Shown here: positions 6,837 through 13,668 of the stretch, piece by piece | Numbering within the stretch: the stretch's first letter is position 1 | How the letters are laid out: each line of letters begins with the position of its first letter | Source: an uncultured Clostridia bacterium | Lineage (GTDB): Bacteria > Bacillota > Clostridia > TANB77 > CAG-465 | DNA: 43,531 nucleotides | Assembly: GCA_944386605.1 (NCBI GenBank) | Contig: CALXBS010000010.1 | Location: 1-43,531, forward strand | Reading direction: 5' to 3' | Program-made: the position numbers and the translations under genes | The notes under the pieces: model-generated | The model's database searches: none | The model's input: the letters and a program-made list of their open reading frames with translations, nothing else | Told to the model about the DNA's origin: nothing

Positions 6837-7019
6837 ATGAAAAATAAATATATAAAATATTTAACTTATATAGTGATTCCAATTATTTCAGTATGTATGT
6901 GTAGAATATTAAAATTAGCACAAGGAGAAAAAAATGAAGAAATTATATTTGGTATCATGCTTGGTATATTTTTAGATATGGTATTCTATATAATTGATAA
7001 GTTAAAACGTAAAAATTAA
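6837..7019 (+). CDS. Small two-helix membrane protein
   Basis: A 60-aa protein with hydrophobic segments at about residues 8-22 (YLTYIVIPIISVCMC) and 35-52 (IIFGIMLGIFLDMVFYII), a charged loop between them (KLAQGEKNEE) and a basic tail, so both ends should be cytoplasmic. AGGAGG (6828-6833) precedes ATG 6837 by only 3 nt; an in-frame ATG at 6822 lies before that site and has no ribosome-binding site of its own. The family is not recognised. It follows its own promoter and precedes the acetyltransferase gene by 38 nt. Confidence 0.6.
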   Translation: MKNKYIKYLTYIVIPIISVCMCRILKLAQGEKNEEIIFGIMLGIFLDMVFYIIDKLKRKN

Positions 7020-7031
7020 AATTTGTGATAT

Positions 7032-7050
7032 ATAGTAATTTGTAAGGGAG
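7032..7050 (+). repeat. Recurring translation-start box upstream of accessory genes
   Basis: ATAGTAATTTGTA (7032-7044) is identical to 1482-1494, in front of the small membrane gene, and the following TTTGTAAGGGAG (7039-7050) is identical to 7798-7809, in front of the hydrolase gene. All three end in the Shine-Dalgarno site. Confidence 0.6.
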
Positions 7051-7057
7051 GAAAAAT

Positions 7058-7672
7058 GTGGAATTACAGATAAAGGCTTTAAGAAAAAAAGATTTTCATA
7101 AAGTAATTCAATATGCTATTAAAGGTATGCATTTTAATATGTATTTAGATAATAAATTAACATTAAATTTATATGGTAGATATTTCTGGTATTTAGAGTT
7201 AACCAATGCTACCCAGATTATTTCAGCATATATGGAGGATGAACTAGCTGGAGTATTAATTGCTGATATGAAAGAGGAAGAAAAAGTCTATAAATCGTTT
7301 TGGAAAAGGTTATATATTAAAGCGTTTGATTGGATTCAAAATACTCTTTTTAAAGAAAGTGTGGGAATATATGACAAAACCAATAAGGAAATGTTAAATA
7401 AATATAAAAGTAAAAATACTCCAGATGGTGAAATAAGATTTTTGGCAGCCAATCCAGATATGAAAGTAAAAGGAGTAGGAACATTATTATTACATGAACT
7501 TGAAAAACGAGAAAAGGGAAAAGAAATATACTTGTTTACAGATGATAAGTGTACGTATCAATTTTATGAACATAGAGGTTTTGAAAGAGTAGGAGAAAAA
7601 GATATTGAAATGGATATGAATAAAAAGAAGATTCCCTTAAAATGTTTATTATATAGAAAAAAGATAAATTAG
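7058..7672 (+). CDS. GNAT-family N-acetyltransferase
   Basis: A 204-aa protein of the GCN5-related acetyltransferase fold, which transfers the acetyl group of acetyl-CoA to an amine. The acetyl-CoA loop is visible as NPDMKVKGVGTLLLHELEKR (motif A, 'G-V-G-T-L-L'), followed by a strand IYLFTDDKCTYQFYEHRGF (motif B, with the usual 'FYE..GF') and ERVGEKDIEMD. The substrate is unknown. The start is GTG 7058, 6 nt after GGGAGG (7046-7051); the overlapping ATG at 7056 reads into a stop after five codons. The middle part (residues about 75-105) is longer and more basic than in minimal GNAT proteins. Confidence 0.85.
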   Translation: MELQIKALRKKDFHKVIQYAIKGMHFNMYLDNKLTLNLYGRYFWYLELTNATQIISAYMEDELAGVLIADMKEEEKVYKSFWKRLYIKAFDWIQNTLFKESVGIYDKTNKEMLNKYKSKNTPDGEIRFLAANPDMKVKGVGTLLLHELEKREKGKEIYLFTDDKCTYQFYEHRGFERVGEKDIEMDMNKKKIPLKCLLYRKKIN

Positions 7673-7768
7673 TGGAATAAAATAGTAAGTATAGATATAA
7701 GAGATAAAATCACTATAAGAACGGCTAATACTATGAGAAAAGTATTAGAAATATGTAAGAATCAATAA
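7673..7768 (+). pseudogene. Short open remnant in frame with the acetyltransferase stop
   Basis: Directly after the TAG stop of the acetyltransferase the same frame stays open for 31 codons and then ends in TAA. The text contains SIDIRDKITIRTANTMRKVL, which looks like a folded-protein C-terminus rather than random AT-rich translation. There is no start codon with a ribosome-binding site. It could be the tail of a deleted gene or of a longer ancestral protein; it may equally be chance. Confidence 0.25.
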
Positions 7769-7817
7769 AGAATATGAACAGAATAAGAATTTAATGATTT
7801 GTAAGGGAGTTAAGGAT

Positions 7818-8513
7818 ATGGATATTTCATTATTTTACCAAGAAAAAGGAAAAGGAATACCATTTATTTTTTTGCATGGTAATGGAGGAGATAGTAATTA
7901 TTTTAAAAAACAAATAGATTATTTTTCAAATAATTATCGTGTGATTGCCATTGACACAAGAGGACATGGTAAAACAGAAAGGGGAACAAGACCTTTTACA
8001 ATAGAACAATTTGCAGATGATTTAAATGAGTTTCTGAATGAGCGAAAAATAGAAAAAGCCATTATTTTAGGTTTTTCAGATGGAGCTAACATAGCAATGA
8101 AATTTGTGATGAAATATCCAAACAAGGTAAGTGCATTGATATTAAATGGTGGAAATTTAGATACTAAAGGAATTAAAAAAAGAATACAAATTCCTATTGA
8201 TATAGGTTATAGTATTACAAAGATGTTTATAAAGAAATCAGAAGTTGCAAGGCGTAATATGGAATTATTAAACTTAATGGTAAATGAGCCAAATATAAAT
8301 ATAGAGAATTTGCATAAAATCAAAGTTCCTACACTTGTGATTGCTGGAACGCATGATATGATAAAAGAAAGTCATACAAAAAAGATAGCAGAAAATATAA
8401 GTGGTTCAAAATTATCTATTATTAAAGGGAATCATTTTATAGCAATTAAAGAAGCGGAAAAATTTAATAATGAGATAGTGAAATTTTTAGAAACAAATAA
8501 AGAAAAGATATAA
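7818..8513 (+). CDS. Alpha/beta-hydrolase
   Basis: A 231-aa cytoplasmic alpha/beta-hydrolase. Visible elements are the oxyanion-hole motif FLHGNGGDSNYF, the strand RVIAIDTRGHGKT, the nucleophile elbow GFSDGA (catalytic Ser), the acid in VIAGTHDMI and the His in IIKGNHF, so the triad is complete. The length and motif order fit small esterase/lactonase-type hydrolases; the substrate cannot be told. An in-frame ATG at 7794 lies before the AAGGGAG site (7803-7809), so ATG 7818 is the start. It is followed by a bidirectional terminator shared with the convergent tetR-like gene. Confidence 0.9.
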   Translation: MDISLFYQEKGKGIPFIFLHGNGGDSNYFKKQIDYFSNNYRVIAIDTRGHGKTERGTRPFTIEQFADDLNEFLNERKIEKAIILGFSDGANIAMKFVMKYPNKVSALILNGGNLDTKGIKKRIQIPIDIGYSITKMFIKKSEVARRNMELLNLMVNEPNINIENLHKIKVPTLVIAGTHDMIKESHTKKIAENISGSKLSIIKGNHFIAIKEAEKFNNEIVKFLETNKEKI

Positions 8514-8516
8514 TGT

Positions 8517-8551
8517 AAAAAAGTCTTGAAAACTAAAAATCAAGACTTTTT
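8517..8551. terminator. Bidirectional terminator between convergent genes
   Basis: A run of A plus AGTCTTGA (8517-8529) pairs with TCAAGACTTTTT (8540-8551) around a 10-nt loop, giving a T-run in both directions. The stop codon of the minus-strand regulator (8533-8535) lies inside the loop. Confidence 0.85.
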
Positions 8552-9072
8552 CCTTTATACTCTAAATTTAAAATTTCCACCATTTCTTCCGGACTTTCTT
8601 TACATCCATTATATAGCCATTTTTTGATAATTGCAATAATACCAGCTGTAAAAAATTCTATATGATAATCTATATTTTTAGTAGTCCCTAAGACTTTTAT
8701 CGTTTCTTCATATTCTATATGTATATAATAATAATAAGAAAAATCAAAGTTAAGTTTGAATAAAGTTTTATAAAAGATCTGATTATTTTTAATATCTGTA
8801 AACATTGGTAAATAGTTGTAAGAATGTTTTTTTAAAACCTTTTCTTCTTGATATAGTTCTAAAAAATCATGGAACATTTTTTCTTTTACTTTATCAGCTA
8901 AATCATAAATATCTAAATAATTAGCATAAAAGGTTGAACGATTAATTTCTGCTAATTTACAAATATCAGAAACTGAAATTTCATTAATTTCGTATTTTTG
9001 TATAAGTTTAATAAATACTTTTTCTATTTTATCTTGTGATAATTTTCTTTTTTTATTATTTCGAGTATTCAT
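8533..9072 (-). CDS. TetR-family transcriptional regulator
   Basis: A 179-aa repressor and the only clear minus-strand gene. The N-terminal TetR helix-turn-helix is seen as KIEKVFIKLIQKYEINEISV, then SDICKLAEINRSTFYANYLD. The C-terminal half ends in GIIAIIKKWLYNGCKESPEE, typical of the TetR_C_7-like ligand domain found in DhaS/QacR-type regulators of Firmicutes. Two ATG codons lie in tandem; the second (9072) is 5 nt from GGAGGG and is preferred. It is divergently transcribed from the 9193-10692 cluster, which it probably represses together with itself. Confidence 0.88.
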   Translation of the reverse strand: MNTRNNKKRKLSQDKIEKVFIKLIQKYEINEISVSDICKLAEINRSTFYANYLDIYDLADKVKEKMFHDFLELYQEEKVLKKHSYNYLPMFTDIKNNQIFYKTLFKLNFDFSYYYYIHIEYEETIKVLGTTKNIDYHIEFFTAGIIAIIKKWLYNGCKESPEEMVEILNLEYKGKSLDF

Positions 9073-9114
9073 CATTTCCCTCCATTATTCCAACAAAAGT
9101 ATATAAATTGATGA

Positions 9115-9164
9115 TTGTTTTTTCCATTATAACCAATTATACTATAAATAGATAAAAACGACAA
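9115..9164. promoter_or_regulatory. Overlapping divergent promoters with a possible TetR operator
   Basis: On the plus strand TTGTTT (9115-9120), 17 nt, TATACT (9138-9143). On the minus strand TTGTCG (9164-9159), 17 nt, TATAAT (9141-9136). The two -10 boxes overlap, and a short inverted repeat TATAA/TTATA (9128-9132, 9137-9141) lies on them, so one bound repressor could silence both directions. The operator is inference. Confidence 0.55.
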
Positions 9165-9192
9165 GTGTTGTGTAAAGAAAGGAAGTTATTTT

Positions 9193-9405
9193 ATGGCAAA
9201 ATCAAAATTAGTAAAGGTAAACGAAAAAGTTGGGGAGAAAGTAGTTGATACCTATAAAAAGGTAGAAAATTCAGTAGTTGGTACTTATCATAAAATTGAG
9301 GATAAATTTGTAGATAAGTATTTAACAAAAGATGGAGAAACAGTTGAAGATGCTAAAAAAAGACTAAAAGAAGAAGAAAAACAAAGCCAAGAAGAAAATA
9401 AATAA
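9193..9405 (+). CDS. Small amphipathic-helix protein with 11-residue repeats
   Basis: A 70-aa, highly charged protein without membrane segment. Residues about 12-44 consist of three consecutive 11-residue units: VGEKVVDTYKK, VENSVVGTYHK and IEDKFVDKYLT. Each has paired hydrophobic residues at positions 5-6 and Tyr at position 9. Hendecad repeats of this kind form long amphipathic helices that lie on membranes, as in alpha-synuclein or apolipoproteins. The tail (GETVEDAKKRLKEEEKQ) is acidic/basic. I recognise similar small proteins in Firmicutes, but no established function. AAAGG precedes the ATG. It is the first gene of a cluster with two membrane proteins, divergent from the TetR gene, which suggests a membrane-stress role. 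Confidence 0.7.
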   Translation: MAKSKLVKVNEKVGEKVVDTYKKVENSVVGTYHKIEDKFVDKYLTKDGETVEDAKKRLKEEEKQSQEENK

Positions 9406-9422
9406 AGAAAGGAAAGCAACTT

Positions 9423-9815
9423 ATGAAAAAAGAAACATTATTAGAAATTATATTAGGAACCATTGGAGGTTTAATTTTTGCAATAGGAATGTGTATGTGT
9501 CTCATTCCAGAATGGGATATGTTGACATCAGGTGTTGTAGTTGCTATAATAGGATTTATAGTATTACTTTGTATTATTCCTGTGTATAGAAGTAATCATC
9601 CGAAGAAACAACATGAACCTATTAATTGGGGAATTGTTGCAACTTGGCTTGTTGGAATAATAGGTGCTTTAGTGATGGGATTTGGTATGAGTAAAGTATT
9701 AGTAGAGAACGCTGGTAAAACAGATATGTTAATTGGTATTATAACAGGAATTGTTGGATTGATAATATGTGTATTAAATTATCCTATTTATTCTTATATA
9801 AAAGAAAATAAATAG
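9423..9815 (+). CDS. Four-helix membrane protein of the TetR-linked cluster
   Basis: A 130-aa integral membrane protein with helices at about 9-27 (GTIGGLIFAIGMCMCLIP), 35-53, 70-90 (IVATWLVGIIGALVMGFGMS) and 101-122. The two halves resemble each other (GTIGGLIFAIGM and GIIGALVMGFGM), suggesting an internal duplication of a two-helix unit. It starts behind AAAGGAAA, 17 nt after the preceding gene, so it is co-transcribed with the hendecad-repeat protein. No transport or catalytic motif is visible and the function is unknown. Confidence 0.75.
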   Translation: MKKETLLEIILGTIGGLIFAIGMCMCLIPEWDMLTSGVVVAIIGFIVLLCIIPVYRSNHPKKQHEPINWGIVATWLVGIIGALVMGFGMSKVLVENAGKTDMLIGIITGIVGLIICVLNYPIYSYIKENK

Positions 9816-9831
9816 TCAGATGGAGGTAATT

Positions 9832-10692
9832 ATGAAAGAAAAATTATATAAAATATTTCATCCTAAAAATTTTATATTAGTCATAGGTTTTCTTTTCATA
9901 CTATTATCTCTTTTATATTTGATATATTTTGACGCATTTAATACGTCTATTTCTTATATTTTATATATTTTGATGTCATATTTTTTTGTACTATTATGCA
10001 TTAAAATATATGATGTTTTAAAAATAAATATAAACAAATTGATAGATCATAATAAATATTTAAAAAAATATAAAGAGGATCATAAATTAAAATACAGAAT
10101 ATCTTTATTTTCCTCGTTGATTCTAAATATAATTTATGTAATATTTAAATTAGTATCAGGCATATTTTATCAATCATTATGGTTTATAGCATTTGCTATA
10201 TATTATATGATATTAGTCATTTTAAGAGTAAATATTGCTGAATATGAAATCAAGAAGAAATCATCGTTAGCAGAAGAATATAAAAAATATAGGAATACAG
10301 GTATTATTTTGCTATTTATGAATGTTTTTCTTATGATAGTCATACTAGTTATTGTAAATCAGCATATTGTTATATCATATAATTTAATCATTGCTATAGC
10401 GGTTGCTTGTTATACTTTTTATTTATTAATTTTTAATATTGTTAACTTGATTAAATATAGAAAATATAAAAGTCCCTTAATGTCATCCTCTAAAATAATA
10501 AATTTTATAACTAGTTTAATATCAATGTTGTCACTGGAGGTCATTATGCTTTCGACTTTTGGAGCAGATCAAGTACAGTTTAATGAGATTATGATTATGA
10601 TAACAGGTGGGGGAATTAGTATAATGATTATTGTGATATCTTTGTATATGATTATAAGGTCTACTGAGTGGATTCATAACTCAAAAGAATAA
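9832..10692 (+). CDS. Polytopic membrane protein, unknown function
   Basis: A 286-aa protein with about eight predicted helices (near residues 11-30, 38-58, 90-108, 113-132, 153-174, 180-202, 216-236 and 245-268), separated by short Lys-rich loops. No known transporter or enzyme signature was seen. An in-frame ATG at 9820 overlaps the GGAGG site (9822-9826), so ATG 9832 is chosen, 16 nt after the previous stop. It is the last gene of the cluster opposite the TetR gene and more AT-rich and looser in codon use than the housekeeping genes. Confidence 0.7.
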   Translation: MKEKLYKIFHPKNFILVIGFLFILLSLLYLIYFDAFNTSISYILYILMSYFFVLLCIKIYDVLKININKLIDHNKYLKKYKEDHKLKYRISLFSSLILNIIYVIFKLVSGIFYQSLWFIAFAIYYMILVILRVNIAEYEIKKKSSLAEEYKKYRNTGIILLFMNVFLMIVILVIVNQHIVISYNLIIAIAVACYTFYLLIFNIVNLIKYRKYKSPLMSSSKIINFITSLISMLSLEVIMLSTFGADQVQFNEIMIMITGGGISIMIIVISLYMIIRSTEWIHNSKE

Positions 10693-10732
10693 ACTAAACT
10701 TGTAGAAATAACAAAACATTGTATTTTCAAGG

Positions 10733-10760
10733 ATTTTATGATATAAATATATCATAAAAT
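10733..10760. terminator. Palindrome after the membrane cluster, weak terminator
   Basis: ATTTTATGATATA (10733-10745) and TATATCATAAAAT (10748-10760) form a near-perfect 28-bp palindrome with almost no loop. No long T-run follows. It could be a weak terminator or a protein-binding palindrome upstream of the DHH gene. Confidence 0.4.
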
Positions 10761-10818
10761 TGATGTTAAAGTAAATAACGACTGTTCTTTTATAAAAAAA
10801 TGGAGAGGTGGAAATGGA

Positions 10819-11742
10819 ATGGAAAAAATAGGTAACATGGAAGAAAGGTTAAGACGGACTTTAGAAAACGTAAGTGAGGTTTGTATTATTGGTCACGATA
10901 ATATAGACGTAGATTCTATCTTATCAGGGATATTACTTTCAAAGCTACTAAAATTCTTAAACATAAATGCGAAGTTTATGATATTAGAACCTATTCAAAA
11001 GAATGATACATATGATATCGTTCATCATTTAACAGATATTAATTTGGATGAATATGTAGAAGAAAACGAAGATGAATTAAGAACACTTTTTTTAGTGGAT
11101 CATTATGAAACAAACCATAAAGGAAATGTAATTGGATGTATAGATCATCATCCAACTAAAAAAGAAAATTCATATGTGTTTTCATATGTAAGAAATTGTA
11201 CTGCAACTTCCTATTTGATTTATGAATTAATGAAACTGTCAAATTATCCTTTAACTACCGAAGAAGCAAAGCTGATTGTTCTTTCAATGATGGTTGATAC
11301 AGTAGCTTTTAGAAGTAGTAAAGCAATACCAGAGGAAGTAAAAGTTGCTAAATCTCTTGCACATGAATTTTCTCTTGATTATTCTTTATTAGAAAGTGAA
11401 AGTCTTTGCTTAACACCTATTGAGAAAATGAGTATGGATGAAATTACATCTAATGGAGAAAAGAAATACAATTATAATGGCCACAAAGTAAGATCAGCTT
11501 ACTTGCAACTTGATGGTATGCCAGAGGAAAGCATATTAAATAAGTGGCTAGATTATATAAAAAATAAAATGGCTCATGATACATTTAAGGCAGAACAAAT
11601 GGTATTTATTATTTTTGATGTAAAATCAAATGTGACTTATGAATATCAAATAACCTTAAATAGCACAAAAGTGATTGTCCATAATGGAATAATATCTAGA
11701 GGGAAAGATATCATGCCACAAATTGAGAAAAAATATGATTAA
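10819..11742 (+). CDS. DHH-family phosphoesterase, pyrophosphatase/NrnA-like
   Basis: A 307-aa soluble metallo-phosphoesterase. Manganese-binding motifs are in order: GHDNIDVDS (residues 25-33, with D27, D30/D32), LVDHYETNH (about 95), IDHHP (D109-H110-H111, the family signature) and MMVDTVAF (about 155). The C-terminal part with NGHKVRSAYLQLDGM resembles the DHHA2-type domain of family II inorganic pyrophosphatases more than the DHHA1 domain of NrnA. Likely substrates are pyrophosphate-like compounds or short (cyclic) nucleotides. The start is ATG 10819, behind GGAGAGGTGG; the ATG at 10814 runs into a stop. A strong terminator follows, and a degenerate relative is encoded next. Confidence 0.85.
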   Translation: MEKIGNMEERLRRTLENVSEVCIIGHDNIDVDSILSGILLSKLLKFLNINAKFMILEPIQKNDTYDIVHHLTDINLDEYVEENEDELRTLFLVDHYETNHKGNVIGCIDHHPTKKENSYVFSYVRNCTATSYLIYELMKLSNYPLTTEEAKLIVLSMMVDTVAFRSSKAIPEEVKVAKSLAHEFSLDYSLLESESLCLTPIEKMSMDEITSNGEKKYNYNGHKVRSAYLQLDGMPEESILNKWLDYIKNKMAHDTFKAEQMVFIIFDVKSNVTYEYQITLNSTKVIVHNGIISRGKDIMPQIEKKYD

Positions 11743-11749
11743 GCAAAAA

Positions 11750-11790
11750 AGTGCTGTAATAGATGATTAAAATTATTGCAGCATTTTTTT
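11750..11790 (+). terminator. Intrinsic terminator of the DHH gene
   Basis: A 12-bp stem (11750-11761 with 11774-11785, two G-T pairs), 12-nt loop, and a T-run to 11790. Confidence 0.88.
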
Positions 11791-11794
11791 ATTG

Positions 11795-11823
11795 TTGACA
11801 CTTTTTGTATAAAAATATATAAT
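11795..11823 (+). promoter_or_regulatory. Consensus sigma-A promoter of the DHH-like paralogue
   Basis: TTGACA (11795-11800), 17-nt spacer, TATAAT (11818-11823): a perfect consensus promoter, immediately after the terminator. Confidence 0.9.
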
Positions 11824-11845
11824 ATTTAGGATTTGGAGGGAATTT

Positions 11846-12334
11846 ATGAGATATGTGATATTAATGAATCAAAAGTTAAATGAAGATGATTTATGCGCAA
11901 GTTTTGCTTATGCAGAATTAATTGCTAGACTTGACTTTTCTGTTGCTGTTTATGCATCTAAAAAGAATGCTCAAAATTTGCGAAAAAGAGTACAGGAATT
12001 TATGCTAAATGTAGAGATTATAGAAGAAATAACAGATAGTGATAATATTATTTTGATAGATAGTCATGCTATTCAAAATATGGAAATTAATAAGAAATTA
12101 GTTACAGAAATAATTGTACATCAATTAATAAAACAAGAGGAGTATGAAAATGCAAACATTACTTTTGTGAAAGATAGATTATATTTAACTGAAATCCTAA
12201 ATCGTTATTTGCTTTATCAAGCTAGTTTATCTCAAGAGTTAATTAGTTATATTAGAAATAGAATAATTAGTGGTTGTCTTTTCGTAAGTGAAATAGATAG
12301 AAAAATATTAAAAGAATTTAATATACTAGACTAA
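11846..12334 (+). CDS. Degenerate DHH-like protein (probable pseudo-enzyme)
   Basis: A 162-aa protein that aligns by eye with the N-terminal half of the preceding DHH protein. 'NQKLNEDDLCASFAYAELIA' lies where the active relative has GHDNIDVDSILSG; IILIDSHAIQNM matches LFLVDHYETNH; and EIIVHQLIKQEEYENANITF matches CIDHHPTKKENSYVF. The DHH signature is replaced by V91-H92-Q93, and the first aspartate cluster is changed, so metal catalysis is unlikely. The DHHA-type C-terminal domain is absent. It has its own perfect promoter and a GGAGGG site, so it seems to be an expressed protein rather than a relic. A nucleotide-sensing or regulatory role is possible but unproven. Confidence 0.65.
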   Translation: MRYVILMNQKLNEDDLCASFAYAELIARLDFSVAVYASKKNAQNLRKRVQEFMLNVEIIEEITDSDNIILIDSHAIQNMEINKKLVTEIIVHQLIKQEEYENANITFVKDRLYLTEILNRYLLYQASLSQELISYIRNRIISGCLFVSEIDRKILKEFNILD

Positions 12335-12346
12335 AACTGGCATAAA

Positions 12347-12375
12347 TTGACATAAAAATAAAATGATGGTATAAT
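12347..12375 (+). promoter_or_regulatory. Consensus sigma-A promoter of the GC-rich gene
   Basis: TTGACA (12347-12352), 17-nt spacer, TATAAT (12370-12375), followed by an AT-rich leader and the full Shine-Dalgarno AAAGGAGG (12415-12422). Confidence 0.9.
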
Positions 12376-12428
12376 AATAATAGAGTATTTTGTATGCTCA
12401 AAAAATAATTTTTTAAAGGAGGCTTTTT

Positions 12429-13088
12429 ATGAACACAAGAGCAAAAGCAAAAGGACGGACAACAACTGAAAAGGCAGAGAATGGTTTCTTAAAGAACCTT
12501 TTTAAGGCCAACGAAGCAGAAGATGAAGAGATCACACCGTCTCCCAAAAAGGAGAAAGCACCAGCAAAAGAGGCGTCCCCTAGAAAGGTGAACGGTTATG
12601 CGTTCTATTTGAGCTCTGGCAGTAAGAGGATCTTCATTGATGAGGATTATCTTGAAGAGCTGTTGGAACTCTTTCCGGACGAGATCTATATGCAGCATGC
12701 CAAGAGCGAAGCTGTTCGCGTCAAGGCAGTCGGCAATGGAGAGATCCTTACCTTGTCAGGAAACTACATTTTGGGCAAGAAGAGTCCAGAATACTTTGAG
12801 TTTTTGCAGGAAGAGGTGCCACTGGATCTCTCAGTGACAACTTTCCTGACGGAAGCTTATGCGGTTGATCTGACGAAGATGGAAAGAAAAGATTTTGCCA
12901 GCCGTGAGTTGATCCGGATGGTAAAAAGTGAGCCGGGTAGACTTTCTATTGTTGGAAAGGAATTTCTGGCAGAGAAGGATGAGCCTGATGTGGTCATCGG
13001 GAACGTAACTAGCGCAAGCTTGTACGGTGAGGATTTCATCATCTTGAAAACCATCTCAGGGCTGGAATACGCCCTATTAGTATCGTAG
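12429..13088 (+). CDS. GC-rich orphan gene, 219-aa protein of unknown function
   Basis: I do not recognise this protein. Residues 1 to about 55 form a low-complexity, Lys/Ala/Glu/Pro-rich tail, probably disordered, with a short amphipathic patch GFLKNLFKANEAED. Residues about 56-219 look like a folded alpha/beta domain (VNGYAFYLSSGSKRIFIDED, EELLELFPDEIYM, LTLSGNYILGKKS, FIILKTISGLEYALL). There is no signal peptide or membrane helix. Base composition is about 50 % G+C by direct count of sample lines, against about 27 % on both sides, and codons such as CTG, GAG, CGC and GTC are frequent, unlike every neighbour. Yet promoter, Shine-Dalgarno (AAAGGAGG, 6 nt before ATG) and terminator are near ideal, so strong expression is expected. 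Recent acquisition or unusual selection on the coding sequence are both possible. Confidence 0.8.
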   Translation: MNTRAKAKGRTTTEKAENGFLKNLFKANEAEDEEITPSPKKEKAPAKEASPRKVNGYAFYLSSGSKRIFIDEDYLEELLELFPDEIYMQHAKSEAVRVKAVGNGEILTLSGNYILGKKSPEYFEFLQEEVPLDLSVTTFLTEAYAVDLTKMERKDFASRELIRMVKSEPGRLSIVGKEFLAEKDEPDVVIGNVTSASLYGEDFIILKTISGLEYALLVS

Positions 13089-13093
13089 CTCTT

Positions 13094-13129
13094 ATAGTGG
13101 GGAAGCAGACGTTGCTTCCCCACTATTTT
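13094..13129 (+). terminator. Strong terminator of the GC-rich gene
   Basis: A perfect 14-bp stem (13094-13107 with 13113-13126) with a GACGT loop, including GTGGGGAAGC, followed by TTTTCTT. One of the most stable hairpins of the window. Confidence 0.92.
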
Positions 13130-13130
13130 C

Positions 13131-13159
13131 TTGCTAAAAAAAGAAATTTTCGATATAAT
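13131..13159 (+). promoter_or_regulatory. Promoter of the deoxyribosyltransferase-like gene
   Basis: TTGCTA (13131-13136), 17-nt spacer, TATAAT (13154-13159), starting 2 nt after the terminator tail. The leader before the ATG at 13175 would be only about 10 nt. Confidence 0.7.
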
Positions 13160-13174
13160 AAAAGTGGTGATGAT

Positions 13175-13639
13175 ATGAAAATAAATTATTCTGATGAAAA
13201 ATTAATGAAAGAAAAACCATCCATTTTTTTAGCTGGACCTATTCCACGTGATCAGGTAACTAAAAATTGGAAAGAAGAAGCTCTTGAAATATTAAATCAA
13301 TTACAATTTTCTGGTATAGTATATATTCCAGAGAAAAAAACAAAAGTAGTAATGGAAGGAAATAAGGATGAAATGAATTGGGAAAAAGAAGCAATGGAAA
13401 ATGCAGACATTCTTGTATTTTGGATCCCAAGAAGTTTCCCTGATATGTTAGGACTAACAACTAATATTGAATTTGGAATATGGTTAAAATCTGGAAAAAT
13501 CATTTATGGTAGACCAGATGATTCATTTAGAAATGAATATTTAGATGTAATATTTGAAGAAGAATATCATGAGAAACCATATCATAGTTTAGAAGAGTTA
13601 TTAAAAGAAACAGTTAGAAGATTAACAAAAGGAAAATAA
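13175..13639 (+). CDS. Nucleoside 2-deoxyribosyltransferase-like protein
   Basis: A 154-aa cytoplasmic protein of the nucleoside deoxyribosyltransferase-like fold. Visible are the N-terminal strand and loop PSIFLAGPIPRD, a helix with NWKEEALEIL, VYIPE, the central NWEKEAMENADILVFWIPR with the Glu that in the family attacks the sugar, and LTTNIEFGIWLKSGK followed by YGRPDD. Members cleave or exchange the glycosidic bond of nucleosides or modified nucleotides; the real substrate here is unknown. An in-frame extension back to 13097 crosses the terminator and promoter and is not used. The ribosome-binding site is weak (GGTGAT), consistent with the very short leader. Confidence 0.8.
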   Translation: MKINYSDEKLMKEKPSIFLAGPIPRDQVTKNWKEEALEILNQLQFSGIVYIPEKKTKVVMEGNKDEMNWEKEAMENADILVFWIPRSFPDMLGLTTNIEFGIWLKSGKIIYGRPDDSFRNEYLDVIFEEEYHEKPYHSLEELLKETVRRLTKGK

Positions 13640-13668
13640 TATCTATATAATATTATAGGTGATATTTT

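Noticed and set aside
12489-13123. Minus-strand and alternative frames within the GC-rich gene
   Set aside because: High G+C removes stops in all frames; only the + frame with the perfect Shine-Dalgarno site and promoter is supported.
13097-13174. N-terminal extension of the deoxyribosyltransferase-like gene
   Set aside because: It would be translated through the terminator of the previous gene and the promoter of its own.
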